Shown here piece by piece: positions 17,652 to 25,231 of a stretch of 64,000 nucleotides of DNA. The stretch covers positions 1-64,000 of the forward strand of contig JBBQFL010000007.1 in NCBI GenBank assembly GCA_038321965.1. Reading direction: 5' to 3'. The position numbers and the translations under genes were made by a program. The DNA comes from UKL13-2 sp038321965 (GTDB taxonomy: Bacteria > Pseudomonadota > Gammaproteobacteria > Burkholderiales > Usitatibacteraceae). The notes beneath the pieces are model-generated. The model was given only the letters and a program-made list of their open reading frames with translations, did no database searches and was not told the DNA's origin. Every line of letters starts with the position of its first letter. The stretch's first letter is position 1.

Positions 17652-17963
17652 GGCTTACAGGTCCTATCTCTGAACAAGGGGCAGCATTATTAAGCGGATG
17701 CCCAAGTATTTTCGCTGCTACGCCCAAGAGACTAAAATCTAATATAAATTAGAATATCAATCCCCATGACAAATTGCAAGCGCGCAAGCAAATGTTGCGA
17801 TGCCACATTAATTTCCATCTATTTGGCACATTTCCACCGATTTTTTTGCAGGCATACAAAAAAAAATAAATCTAAGCTTGACTAGATTACCTAATTTGTA
17901 TTAAAAATAGAAAAAACCAGCGATCGCCGATCCACGGCGTGTGCAAATGAGGAGGAAGTGTCC
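17652..17963. promoter_or_regulatory. divergent control region of the catabolic island
   Basis: An AT-rich 312-base spacer between tetR and the TonB-dependent receptor gene. It contains the 16-base inverted repeat TCTAATATAAATTAGA at 17738-17753 (perfect six-base arms) and a related half-matching site TCTAAGCTTGACTAGA at 17871-17886. The second overlaps a -35-like TTGACT (17878-17883) with TATTAA 15 bases or TTAAAA 17 bases downstream. That placement suits TetR repression of the receptor promoter. The receptor start has AGGAGG at 17950-17955. Operator identity is inference. Confidence 0.5.
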
Positions 17964-20459
17964 ATGCGTAACATACGATTAGTGGGGCTGTTGTCCCTGG
18001 TACCACTCGCTAGCAGTCCTGCATTCAGCCAAGAGTCTCCACGACCGCCAGAAGTCAAATCGGCGGAACAGCAGATTGAAAAGATTACCGTCACCGCGAC
18101 CAAGCGCGAGGAAACGCTGCAGGAAGTGCCGCTCTCGGTGTCAGTGACCACCGCGGCAACAATTGAGCAGGCGCACATCCGCGATCTCATCGACCTGCAA
18201 TCGGTCGTACCATCGCTTAAGGTTTCGCAATTCAATGCCGTCGGACAGACGAACTTCATCATTCGCGGTTTTGGCAACGGCAGCGGCAACGATGGCATCG
18301 AGAGCTCGGTCGGCGTTTTCATCGACGGCGTTTACCGATCGCGTACTTCTTCTGCGATCGACGATCTCCCCGAGGTATCGCGCATCGAAGTGCTGCGCGG
18401 CACGCAATCGACGCTTTTCGGCAAGAACGTTTCTGCCGGCGCCATCAGCATTGTTACGGTGAAGCCCCAATTCATTTTCGGCGCCAAGGCTGATGTCGGT
18501 ATTGGAAACTACAATCACTTGCAGGCGAAGGCAACCGTTACGGGCCCGATATCGGACACACTTGCGTTTCGCCTGTCAGGAAACAGCAACGTTCGTGATG
18601 GCTACCTGAAGAACGTAACCACTGGTAGTGACGTCAATGACCGTCAACGCCAGTCGGTTCGGGGTGACTTGCTCTGGGTACCGAGCGACGTGCTATCGGT
18701 CCGCGTCATCGGCGACTACAACGAGATCAAAGAGGTCTGTTGCGGCGTCGTGTCTATCTTTAACGGCCCGGCAACCCAGTTTATCGGCGCGGCTTCTCCA
18801 AACGGGCTCGGCCGACCCGTGGGTGATCCTGCGAACAAATTCAACAACAACATCATTTTCAATACTGATCCGACTAACCGGCTCACTGGCAAAGGCATTT
18901 CGGGACAAGTAGATTGGCAGACTGCCCTGGGCACGCTGACGTCAATTTCGGCCTACCGGAAACAGACCAACAAGTCGATACAGGACGTTGATTTCACCGG
19001 GGCCGACATTGCCAACAAAATTCAGCCAAACGACATCAAGACGTTTACGCAGGAATTTCGTCTGGCATCGGCGGGCACTGGACCGGTCAGTTGGTTGATT
19101 GGCGGTTTCTATCAAAAGGAGAAGCTCAATTCCGGGACAGATACTACCTATGGAACCGATACCCGCGGGTTTATAGATGGTTTAACCGGAAGATCGACAA
19201 TTCCGGGCCTTTCGGCGCGATCAACTATCTTCGGCTTTGAGTACCTGCAAAACCTCGTCACGAAATCGATCATTCCAGGCTCCACTTATTTCCAGGCGGG
19301 CCAAGGAATACACGACTTCTACACGATGGATCAGACTGCTTATTCGTTTTTCGGCAATGTCGATTTCAAGGTCACAGATCGCCTCACGCTTACCGCAGGT
19401 CTCGCGTATCTCAGCGATCGTAAAAACGCCGCATCAGACGTCGTCCTTACGGATAAGTTCGCGTTGCTCAATTTGCAGAACGTTCCCCAGCTTCCTCTTA
19501 TCGGCCTTCCCGCCAACGCATTTGGCGGACTTAACGCTGTCCAGTTCTTCTACGCGAACACGCCCAACCACGCGCCGGTCAACTTTCCGAACGCGACTGA
19601 ATCGGGTGAGTTGAAAGGCAACAAGTTCACGCACGCACTTCGCGCAGCCTACGACCTGGGGTCCGTGAACGCATACGTCAGCTACTCCACGGGATGGAAG
19701 GCGGGCGCCTACAATCTGTCATTGGACAGCCGCCCACCGGACGTCAATGGCGTTGGCCGCACTGCCGGTCCTGAAAACGTCACGCTATATGAGGCAGGCT
19801 TGAAAGCCAGCTTCCGCGGCGGCTTTGTCAATCTCGCGGTCTTCAACCAGGCGATCAAGGGATTTCAGTCCAACGCTTACACTGGCACCGGCTATAACCT
19901 GGTCAACGCGGGCAAAGAGTCCGCGCGCGGGTTTGAAGTCGATGCAGCCTACCGGCCAACAGCATGGTTGGCATGGACGGGCGCAGCCACGTATCTGGAC
20001 CCGAAGTACGACTCTTTCACACGGGCGCCCTGCGTCAGCTTTGACACGGCCCGCTGCCCGGTCAACCCCGCAACCGGCCGCAGACCGGATTTCCGCGATT
20101 TGTCCGGCGATCGACCCGCTGGAATCCCCAAGTGGTCCGTCTCAACTTCCGCAACCGCTTCGCGTGAAGTGGGCAATGGGGCAAATGTTTATTTGCGTGT
20201 CGAATACGACTACGTCAGCAAAACCCAACTGATCGAGACTACGCCAGCAGAACTCTCGAGTTGGGGGCAACGAAGCGTGAATCTCAGCATGGGGTTTGTC
20301 AATAAACCGGCCAACTACGAAATGATGCTTTGGGCGCGCAACCTGACCAACTACCGGACCATAATCGCGACGTTTCCGACCGTTGCACAGGATGGAAGCT
20401 TCAGTGGATTTCCCAATCAACCGCGAACGTTTGGTGCAACATTGCGGATGAGATTCTAA
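17964..20459 (+). CDS. TonB-dependent outer-membrane receptor
   Basis: An 831-residue outer-membrane importer with a signal peptide (GLLSLVPLASSPAFSQ), a TonB-box-like segment (EKITVTATKREETLQEVPLS), a plug domain (LRGTQSTLFGKNVSAGAISI) and a large barrel ending in Phe (FGATLRMRF). The ATG at 17964 lies eight bases after AGGAGG; an in-frame GTG at 17958 is too close to it. Barrel style and the ITVTATKREETLQEVP opening match receptors that import organic substrates in sphingomonads and related degraders as well as iron chelates. Its place with an MFS permease and dehydrogenases suggests uptake of the substrate degraded by the island. Confidence 0.93.
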   Translation: MRNIRLVGLLSLVPLASSPAFSQESPRPPEVKSAEQQIEKITVTATKREETLQEVPLSVSVTTAATIEQAHIRDLIDLQSVVPSLKVSQFNAVGQTNFIIRGFGNGSGNDGIESSVGVFIDGVYRSRTSSAIDDLPEVSRIEVLRGTQSTLFGKNVSAGAISIVTVKPQFIFGAKADVGIGNYNHLQAKATVTGPISDTLAFRLSGNSNVRDGYLKNVTTGSDVNDRQRQSVRGDLLWVPSDVLSVRVIGDYNEIKEVCCGVVSIFNGPATQFIGAASPNGLGRPVGDPANKFNNNIIFNTDPTNRLTGKGISGQVDWQTALGTLTSISAYRKQTNKSIQDVDFTGADIANKIQPNDIKTFTQEFRLASAGTGPVSWLIGGFYQKEKLNSGTDTTYGTDTRGFIDGLTGRSTIPGLSARSTIFGFEYLQNLVTKSIIPGSTYFQAGQGIHDFYTMDQTAYSFFGNVDFKVTDRLTLTAGLAYLSDRKNAASDVVLTDKFALLNLQNVPQLPLIGLPANAFGGLNAVQFFYANTPNHAPVNFPNATESGELKGNKFTHALRAAYDLGSVNAYVSYSTGWKAGAYNLSLDSRPPDVNGVGRTAGPENVTLYEAGLKASFRGGFVNLAVFNQAIKGFQSNAYTGTGYNLVNAGKESARGFEVDAAYRPTAWLAWTGAATYLDPKYDSFTRAPCVSFDTARCPVNPATGRRPDFRDLSGDRPAGIPKWSVSTSATASREVGNGANVYLRVEYDYVSKTQLIETTPAELSSWGQRSVNLSMGFVNKPANYEMMLWARNLTNYRTIIATFPTVAQDGSFSGFPNQPRTFGATLRMRF

Positions 20460-20523
20460 ACAGGAATGGCGCACGCCAATCACGCGAGCGCCAAACAATC
20501 CACCTTGATACGGTTGCTTTGCA

Positions 20524-20554
20524 CCGACACTTTCGCGGCGAGCGTAAGTGTCGG
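20524..20554 (+). promoter_or_regulatory. hairpin between receptor and permease genes
   Basis: A perfect nine-base inverted repeat (CCGACACTT at 20524-20532, AAGTGTCGG at 20546-20554) with a 13-base loop lies in the 208-base gap after the receptor gene. No U-tract follows, so it is not a classical terminator. It may attenuate or stabilise the downstream mRNA, setting receptor and permease levels apart. Confidence 0.35.
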
Positions 20555-20667
20555 ACGCGGGCTGCACACGCGGGTCAAGTCGGTCAGCCCAATGGGCCCC
20601 GCGCCCTGTGCACCGGCAACTGCCTTGGGACCGAATCAATGCAAGTTATCGATTGCCGGGATAGCGA

Positions 20668-22089
20668 ATGAAGAAATTTGACGAGACCCTCGCAAAAAAC
20701 GCAAGGAATCGACGGTCGATGTCGTTGAGTGCGCTTGCCTGGTCCGGCTATCAGGGCGGGCGAGATCCCTACGTCACACTGATCAGCATTTACATCTTCA
20801 TACCGTATGTCGCAACGGTAATGGTCGGTGACGCAGTAAAAGGGCAGGCCATGATCGCCGGCTTCGCGATGCTGGGCGGACTGATCGCTGCGTTGACGGC
20901 GCCGCTGCTGGGTGCCGCTGCTGACCGAATGGGCCGGCGTTTGCCGCCATTGTTCTTGCTGTCCCTCCTGTTCGCGCCCCTGGTATTCTCTTTATGGTGG
21001 GCGCGGCCAGATGGCTCGGGTTTGAGTGTACATGCGGTTCTCGTCATCGTGCTGCTCATCTCATTGGTGTTTACCTATGGCGAAGTGCTTCACAACTCTC
21101 AGATTCCGTATGCGGCTGAAAGCCCATTCGACGCCGCCGCCATGTCGGGCACTGCGCTGGCGATCGGTAACGTCGTGTCCGTTGCCGCATTGATATTTGT
21201 GCTCTGGGCGTTCGCATTGCCGGGAAAGGTAAGTTGGTCGTTTGTCCCCACTGCGCCGCTGTTTGGCCTGGATCCGGCAATGTCAGAGCCCAGCCGCATT
21301 GCGGCGCCGATTGCGGCGCTTCTCTTCATACTGGGTGTGGCGCCGATGTTTTTCTTCACCAAGGATGCGCCGAGGCGCGATGCGACTGTGGTTGCGTCGG
21401 TGATCGACGGCGCCCGTGACCTTCTCGCATTGATAAAAAGCGTTCGCCAGCATCGCGACGCCGCGATTTTTCTCGGCGCGAGGATGTTGTACTCCGATGC
21501 GCAAATCGCGCTCATCACGTTCAGCGGAATCTATGCGGCAGGCGTGATGCATTGGGGCGTTCTGGAAATGACGGCCTTTGGCGTGGTGATGAGTTTCTTC
21601 GCAGCACTTGGCGGCCTCCTGGCTTCTGTCCTCGACAATGCGGTGGGCCCCAAGCGCGCCGTGCAAATCGAAATCATCGCCACGATCGTGGGCCTCGTCA
21701 TCCTGCTGGGCGTGTCACCGTCCGGCATGCGATACGTCTTCGTCGCGCAATCCGACGCTCTGCCTCTATGGAACGGCCCACTGTTCACCAAGTTGCCCGA
21801 GCTCGTATTCCTCGGCTTGGGTGGTGTCGTCGCCGTGTTCAATACCGCCCTGTTTGCATCGAGCCGAACGTTTCTTACGCGGTTGATACCGCCAGGACAA
21901 TCGGGTGCTTTTTTTGGCCTGTATGCACTTGCGGCCACGGCGACGGTTTGGCTTGGGCCACTCGTCGTCAAGTACGCCGTCGATACGTTTCAAAGTCAGC
22001 AGGCGGGTAACGTCGCCATCGCACTATTAATGGCAGCTGGGCTGGCCCCACTCAGCCTGGTCCGTGACGATGGCCATCGTCCGTCGTAA
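20668..22089 (+). CDS. MFS transporter
   Basis: A 473-residue inner-membrane permease with about twelve hydrophobic segments and the MFS loop 2-3 motif (LLGAAADRMGRRLPPLF). The sequence ALAWSGYQGGRDPYVTLISI near the N-terminus and the long first loop resemble the UMF1/Atg22-type branch, which is usually linked to breakdown-product transport; the subfamily is a tentative call. It lies downstream of the receptor and 57 bases before the aldehyde dehydrogenase gene, so it likely moves the island's substrate across the inner membrane. The ATG at 20668 is the first reasonable start. Confidence 0.87.
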   Translation: MKKFDETLAKNARNRRSMSLSALAWSGYQGGRDPYVTLISIYIFIPYVATVMVGDAVKGQAMIAGFAMLGGLIAALTAPLLGAAADRMGRRLPPLFLLSLLFAPLVFSLWWARPDGSGLSVHAVLVIVLLISLVFTYGEVLHNSQIPYAAESPFDAAAMSGTALAIGNVVSVAALIFVLWAFALPGKVSWSFVPTAPLFGLDPAMSEPSRIAAPIAALLFILGVAPMFFFTKDAPRRDATVVASVIDGARDLLALIKSVRQHRDAAIFLGARMLYSDAQIALITFSGIYAAGVMHWGVLEMTAFGVVMSFFAALGGLLASVLDNAVGPKRAVQIEIIATIVGLVILLGVSPSGMRYVFVAQSDALPLWNGPLFTKLPELVFLGLGGVVAVFNTALFASSRTFLTRLIPPGQSGAFFGLYALAATATVWLGPLVVKYAVDTFQSQQAGNVAIALLMAAGLAPLSLVRDDGHRPS

Positions 22090-22146
22090 GGCGATACCGC
22101 GCGCTGGCAAAAAGAATTCTGAAAACAATCACTCCAAGGAGAAACA

Positions 22147-23583
22147 ATGCGTAACTATCAACAGTTCTATATCGACGGACAATGGGTAGATCCAGTTGGC
22201 GGCGGTGAACAGTGCGATGTCATTAACCCGGCAACAGAAGAGATAGCCGGAAGTATTCGTCTAGGCACCGATGCCGACGTCGATAGCGCCGTCGCGGCGG
22301 CGCATCGGGCGTTCCGGACTTATTCAAGGACCACGCTGAACGAGCGCCTGCAACTATTGGCGGCTGTGATTGGCGGCTATGAAAAGCGTCTGGATGACCT
22401 CGCGGCTGCCGTCACCGAGGAAATGGGCGCGCCGCTTCATCAATTGTCGAAGCCGTTCCAAGCGCCCATCGGCTTGTGGCATTTGCAAACCACATTGGCA
22501 CTGGCCAAGGGCTACGCATTCGAGAGACAGCAGGGCACCACGCTATTGGTCAAGGAGCCAGTTGGCGTTTGTGCGCTGATCACCCCCTGGAATTGGCCGC
22601 TGAACCAGATTGTCTGCAAGGTGGCCCCGGCACTGGTCACTGGCTGCACCATGGTGCTTAAACCCAGCGAGCTGGCGCCATTTTCATCGCAAATATTTGC
22701 CGAAATAATGCATGCCGCCGGCGTCCCGCCAGGAGTATTCAATTTAATTCACGGTGACGGTGCCAAGATTGGTCCGCACTTGGCCTCGCATCCCTTGGTG
22801 GATCTGGTGTCCTTGACCGGCTCCACACGAGCCGGCGCCGCCGTGTCCAAAAACGCGGCCGCTACGATCAAGGTGGTTTCGCTCGAACTCGGCGGCAAGT
22901 CAGCCAACATCATTCTCGATGACGCGCCACTCGACGTCGCAGTGACTGCCGGCATCATGAACATGATGACCAACACCGGACAAAGCTGCAACGCCCCGTC
23001 GCGAATGCTGGTGCCCGCGGCAAAGCTCGATGAAGCCGAGCGCATAGCCGCCAGCGCAGTGAAAAAACTCATCGTCGGTGACCCGCAGAATCCGGCGACC
23101 ACCACAGGCCCGATTGCGAATCGGCGCCAATATGAGCGCGTGCTGACATTGATCAAAACAGGAATCGCGGAGAAAGCGAAACTGGTCGCTGGCGGGCTGG
23201 GACTGCCAGAGGGACTCACGCGCGGTCTCTACATAAAGCCCACTGTGTTCAGCCAAGTCACGAACCAAATGCGTATCGCCCAGGAAGAAATTTTTGGGCC
23301 GGTACTTACGATGATTCCCTACAATACTGAGGAAGAAGCGATCGCTATCGCCAACGACACCATCTATGGTCTTTCCGGCTTTGTCTGGGGCGGCACCATC
23401 GAGCATGCGCGTGCTGTCGCAAAACGCTTACGAACCGGCATGGTGCACCTTAACGGCGCAACCGTTGACCCTGCGGCACCGTTCGGTGGTTACAAGCAAT
23501 CTGGGATTGGTCGCGAGTGGGGGGCCGGTGGCATCGATGAGTATCTCGAAACCAAGGCCATCATGGGCAGTCAGTCGGCCTGA
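22147..23583 (+). CDS. NAD(P)-dependent aldehyde dehydrogenase
   Basis: A 478-residue enzyme of the ALDH superfamily. It shows ITPWNWPLNQIVCKVAPALV (N169-type active-site Asn in PWN), KPSELAP, the coenzyme motif SLTGSTRAGAAVS, the general-base Glu in LELGGKSANI and the nucleophile Cys in NTGQSCNAPSRML. The C-terminal PFGGYKQSGIGREWG is typical. AAGGAG sits just upstream of the ATG. It oxidises an aldehyde, presumably formed by the ADH or by oxygenase cleavage, to the acid. The NAPSRM segment after the Cys is usual in the branch that includes 3-succinoyl-semialdehyde-pyridine-type enzymes, but the substrate cannot be named. Confidence 0.93.
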   Translation: MRNYQQFYIDGQWVDPVGGGEQCDVINPATEEIAGSIRLGTDADVDSAVAAAHRAFRTYSRTTLNERLQLLAAVIGGYEKRLDDLAAAVTEEMGAPLHQLSKPFQAPIGLWHLQTTLALAKGYAFERQQGTTLLVKEPVGVCALITPWNWPLNQIVCKVAPALVTGCTMVLKPSELAPFSSQIFAEIMHAAGVPPGVFNLIHGDGAKIGPHLASHPLVDLVSLTGSTRAGAAVSKNAAATIKVVSLELGGKSANIILDDAPLDVAVTAGIMNMMTNTGQSCNAPSRMLVPAAKLDEAERIAASAVKKLIVGDPQNPATTTGPIANRRQYERVLTLIKTGIAEKAKLVAGGLGLPEGLTRGLYIKPTVFSQVTNQMRIAQEEIFGPVLTMIPYNTEEEAIAIANDTIYGLSGFVWGGTIEHARAVAKRLRTGMVHLNGATVDPAAPFGGYKQSGIGREWGAGGIDEYLETKAIMGSQSA

Positions 23584-23703
23584 TTGGCTGCGGGCATGCT
23601 GTTCACCTGATGTCGATCGTGTCTGCATGGTGACCGCGACAGTAGCCGCCGTGCGGCGACGCAGAGTGAACCCGCCCGCACCAAGATCAATCAGGAGAAT
23701 CTG

Positions 23704-24273
23704 ATGACTGCTCGCGCCGCATTTACTCGCATGGACGAGAGTACGGAAAGTGACTGGCGTCTCATCGTTCCGGAATTCAAGAAACTGGCCGTGGCGCTGC
23801 CCGACCGGGTGCTGACTCACTTGCAGCTCCTGAACGGTGACTATGGTGGGTTTCCGGTCGACCGCCTTAGCCATTCTCTTCAAACCGCCACGCGCGCACT
23901 AAAGGACGACCGCGATGATGAGTACGTGATTTGCGCGTTACTGCATGACATTGGCGACACATTGGGCACCTTCAATCATCCCGATATAGCGGCAGCCATT
24001 CTCAAGCCATTTGTCAGCGAAGCAAATCTATGGATGATTCAACATCACGGTATCTTCCAGGGCTACAATTTCTTCCACCATATCGGCTTGAACCGCAATC
24101 TGCGCGATATGTTTAAAGGCCACCCGCACTACGATCAGACAGCTGAGTTTGTTGAAATCTACGACAACCCTGCTTTCGACCCTGCTGGCGAGGTATTTCC
24201 GCTCACCACTTTCGAACCAATACTACGACGACTCATGGCTGCACCGAAGAACTCCATGTACAAAGTGGACTAG
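23704..24273 (+). CDS. HD-domain protein, putative mixed-valence diiron oxygenase
   Basis: A 189-residue HD-fold protein. I can place a full set of metal ligands: H57 (SHSLQTA), H81-D82 (LLHDIGD), H92 (FNHPDIAA), H115 (QHHGIFQGY) and D154 (EIYDNPAFDP). The spacing H57-H81 (24) equals H34-H58 in PhnZ, and Y47 sits exactly where PhnZ has Tyr24. PhnZ and myo-inositol oxygenase are HD-type diiron oxygenases that cleave C-P or C-C bonds. The PhnZ residues Glu27, His62 and Lys108 correspond to F50, D85 and Q119 here, so a phosphonate substrate is unlikely. It is the last gene of the receptor operon, 120 bases after the aldehyde dehydrogenase, with AGGAG before its ATG. A phosphohydrolase role remains possible. 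Confidence 0.75.
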   Translation: MTARAAFTRMDESTESDWRLIVPEFKKLAVALPDRVLTHLQLLNGDYGGFPVDRLSHSLQTATRALKDDRDDEYVICALLHDIGDTLGTFNHPDIAAAILKPFVSEANLWMIQHHGIFQGYNFFHHIGLNRNLRDMFKGHPHYDQTAEFVEIYDNPAFDPAGEVFPLTTFEPILRRLMAAPKNSMYKVD

Positions 24274-24573
24274 CTGTGCAAAGAAACGTAATATTGAACG
24301 CTGTGTTTTCCAATTGAATAACGGGGTTACTGCGTCGCCGCTTTCGACAAAAGTCTATGACCGCACCGGCCAATTTGAGAGAGTCACCCTCCCAAAACCC
24401 GCCAATCAATTCGATCTCAAGCCGCTTTAGTATCGGTGAACAATCGGCTGGCTGTGTCATTTTGTTCGACGAATACCATTACTGCAGTGCTCAAATCCAT
24501 AAACAGTACCCAGGTGATGTGGCTCGCTGCTCGACAGAATTTAATTTTCTTATCTAAAATTCGCGTTCAAAAA
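24274..24573. other. gene-free spacer after the catabolic island
   Basis: About 300 bases between the HD-protein gene and the convergent queF gene. I see no coding frame with family resemblance, no strong hairpin and no RNA gene in it. Confidence 0.3.
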
Positions 24574-25098
24574 TTACTCGCGCTCGGTGACGCTCCGCTC
24601 GTCGGGAAATTTGCCTAGCTCAACACGAACCTGCGGCTTCCAGCCCTTCGCCCGATGCTCTGCCTCAATCGTCGTAAAGACTCCACCCCGCACCCAGAAT
24701 TTAGCGGTCAATCGCGCGAAGCGCGGCGAGATGGCCTTGACGATGTCGTCGAGAATCTCATTGGTCACGGCCTCGTGGAATTTTCCTTCGTCGCGAAACG
24801 ACCAGATATAGAGTTTCAGACTCTTCAACTCCACGCAGCGCTTGCCGGGGATGTAGTCCAGATATAGCGACGCAAAGTCCGGCTGTCCTGTAATTGGACA
24901 TAGACAGGTGAACTCCGGGATCTGCATGTGAACCACGAAATCTCGCCTCGGTTGCGGATTGGGAAATGTCTCCAGCGATTTTGTGGCTGGCACCGTTGGC
25001 TTCTCGCCCAATTTTGTGAGTGCGATTGGCGATTCTTTTCGGCTCAATGACTTAGCTGCCGCTTTTGAGGTGGATTCTGTTTTTCGGGGACGCTTCAT
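24574..25098 (-). CDS. queF: NADPH-dependent 7-cyano-7-deazaguanine reductase
   Basis: QueF reduces preQ0 to preQ1 in queuosine synthesis, a four-electron nitrile reduction. The protein is the short, YkvM-type form: the nucleophile Cys lies in the FTCLCPITGQPDFA segment (the second Cys of CLC), and the substrate/NADPH motif is ELKSLKLYIWSFRDEGKFHE. The 174-residue length exceeds the usual 120-150 because of a basic N-terminal extension of about 40 residues (KRPRKTESTSKAAAKSLSRK), which may be real or may mean an internal start. It is divergent from smc. No other queuosine genes are in the window. Confidence 0.93.
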   Translation of the reverse strand: MKRPRKTESTSKAAAKSLSRKESPIALTKLGEKPTVPATKSLETFPNPQPRRDFVVHMQIPEFTCLCPITGQPDFASLYLDYIPGKRCVELKSLKLYIWSFRDEGKFHEAVTNEILDDIVKAISPRFARLTAKFWVRGGVFTTIEAEHRAKGWKPQVRVELGKFPDERSVTERE

Positions 25099-25231
25099 GG
25101 ATTTGGCAATGTCGATACGTTAAAATTGCTTCCATTGTATTTCACCGAACCCGCCCGGCGCTACGTTGGCGCGGGTTTTGTGCAATTTGAGTGGCGCACA
25201 ATTTGCCGCTCGCAGAAAAACAGGGAAACGA

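Noticed and set aside
20466..20681. Small open frame between receptor and permease
   Set aside because: No RBS, overlaps the permease start and a hairpin, and has no recognisable domain.
25166..25231. Upstream extension of smc
   Set aside because: The 22 added residues are not SMC-like; GTG 25232 has an RBS and gives the conserved N-terminus.
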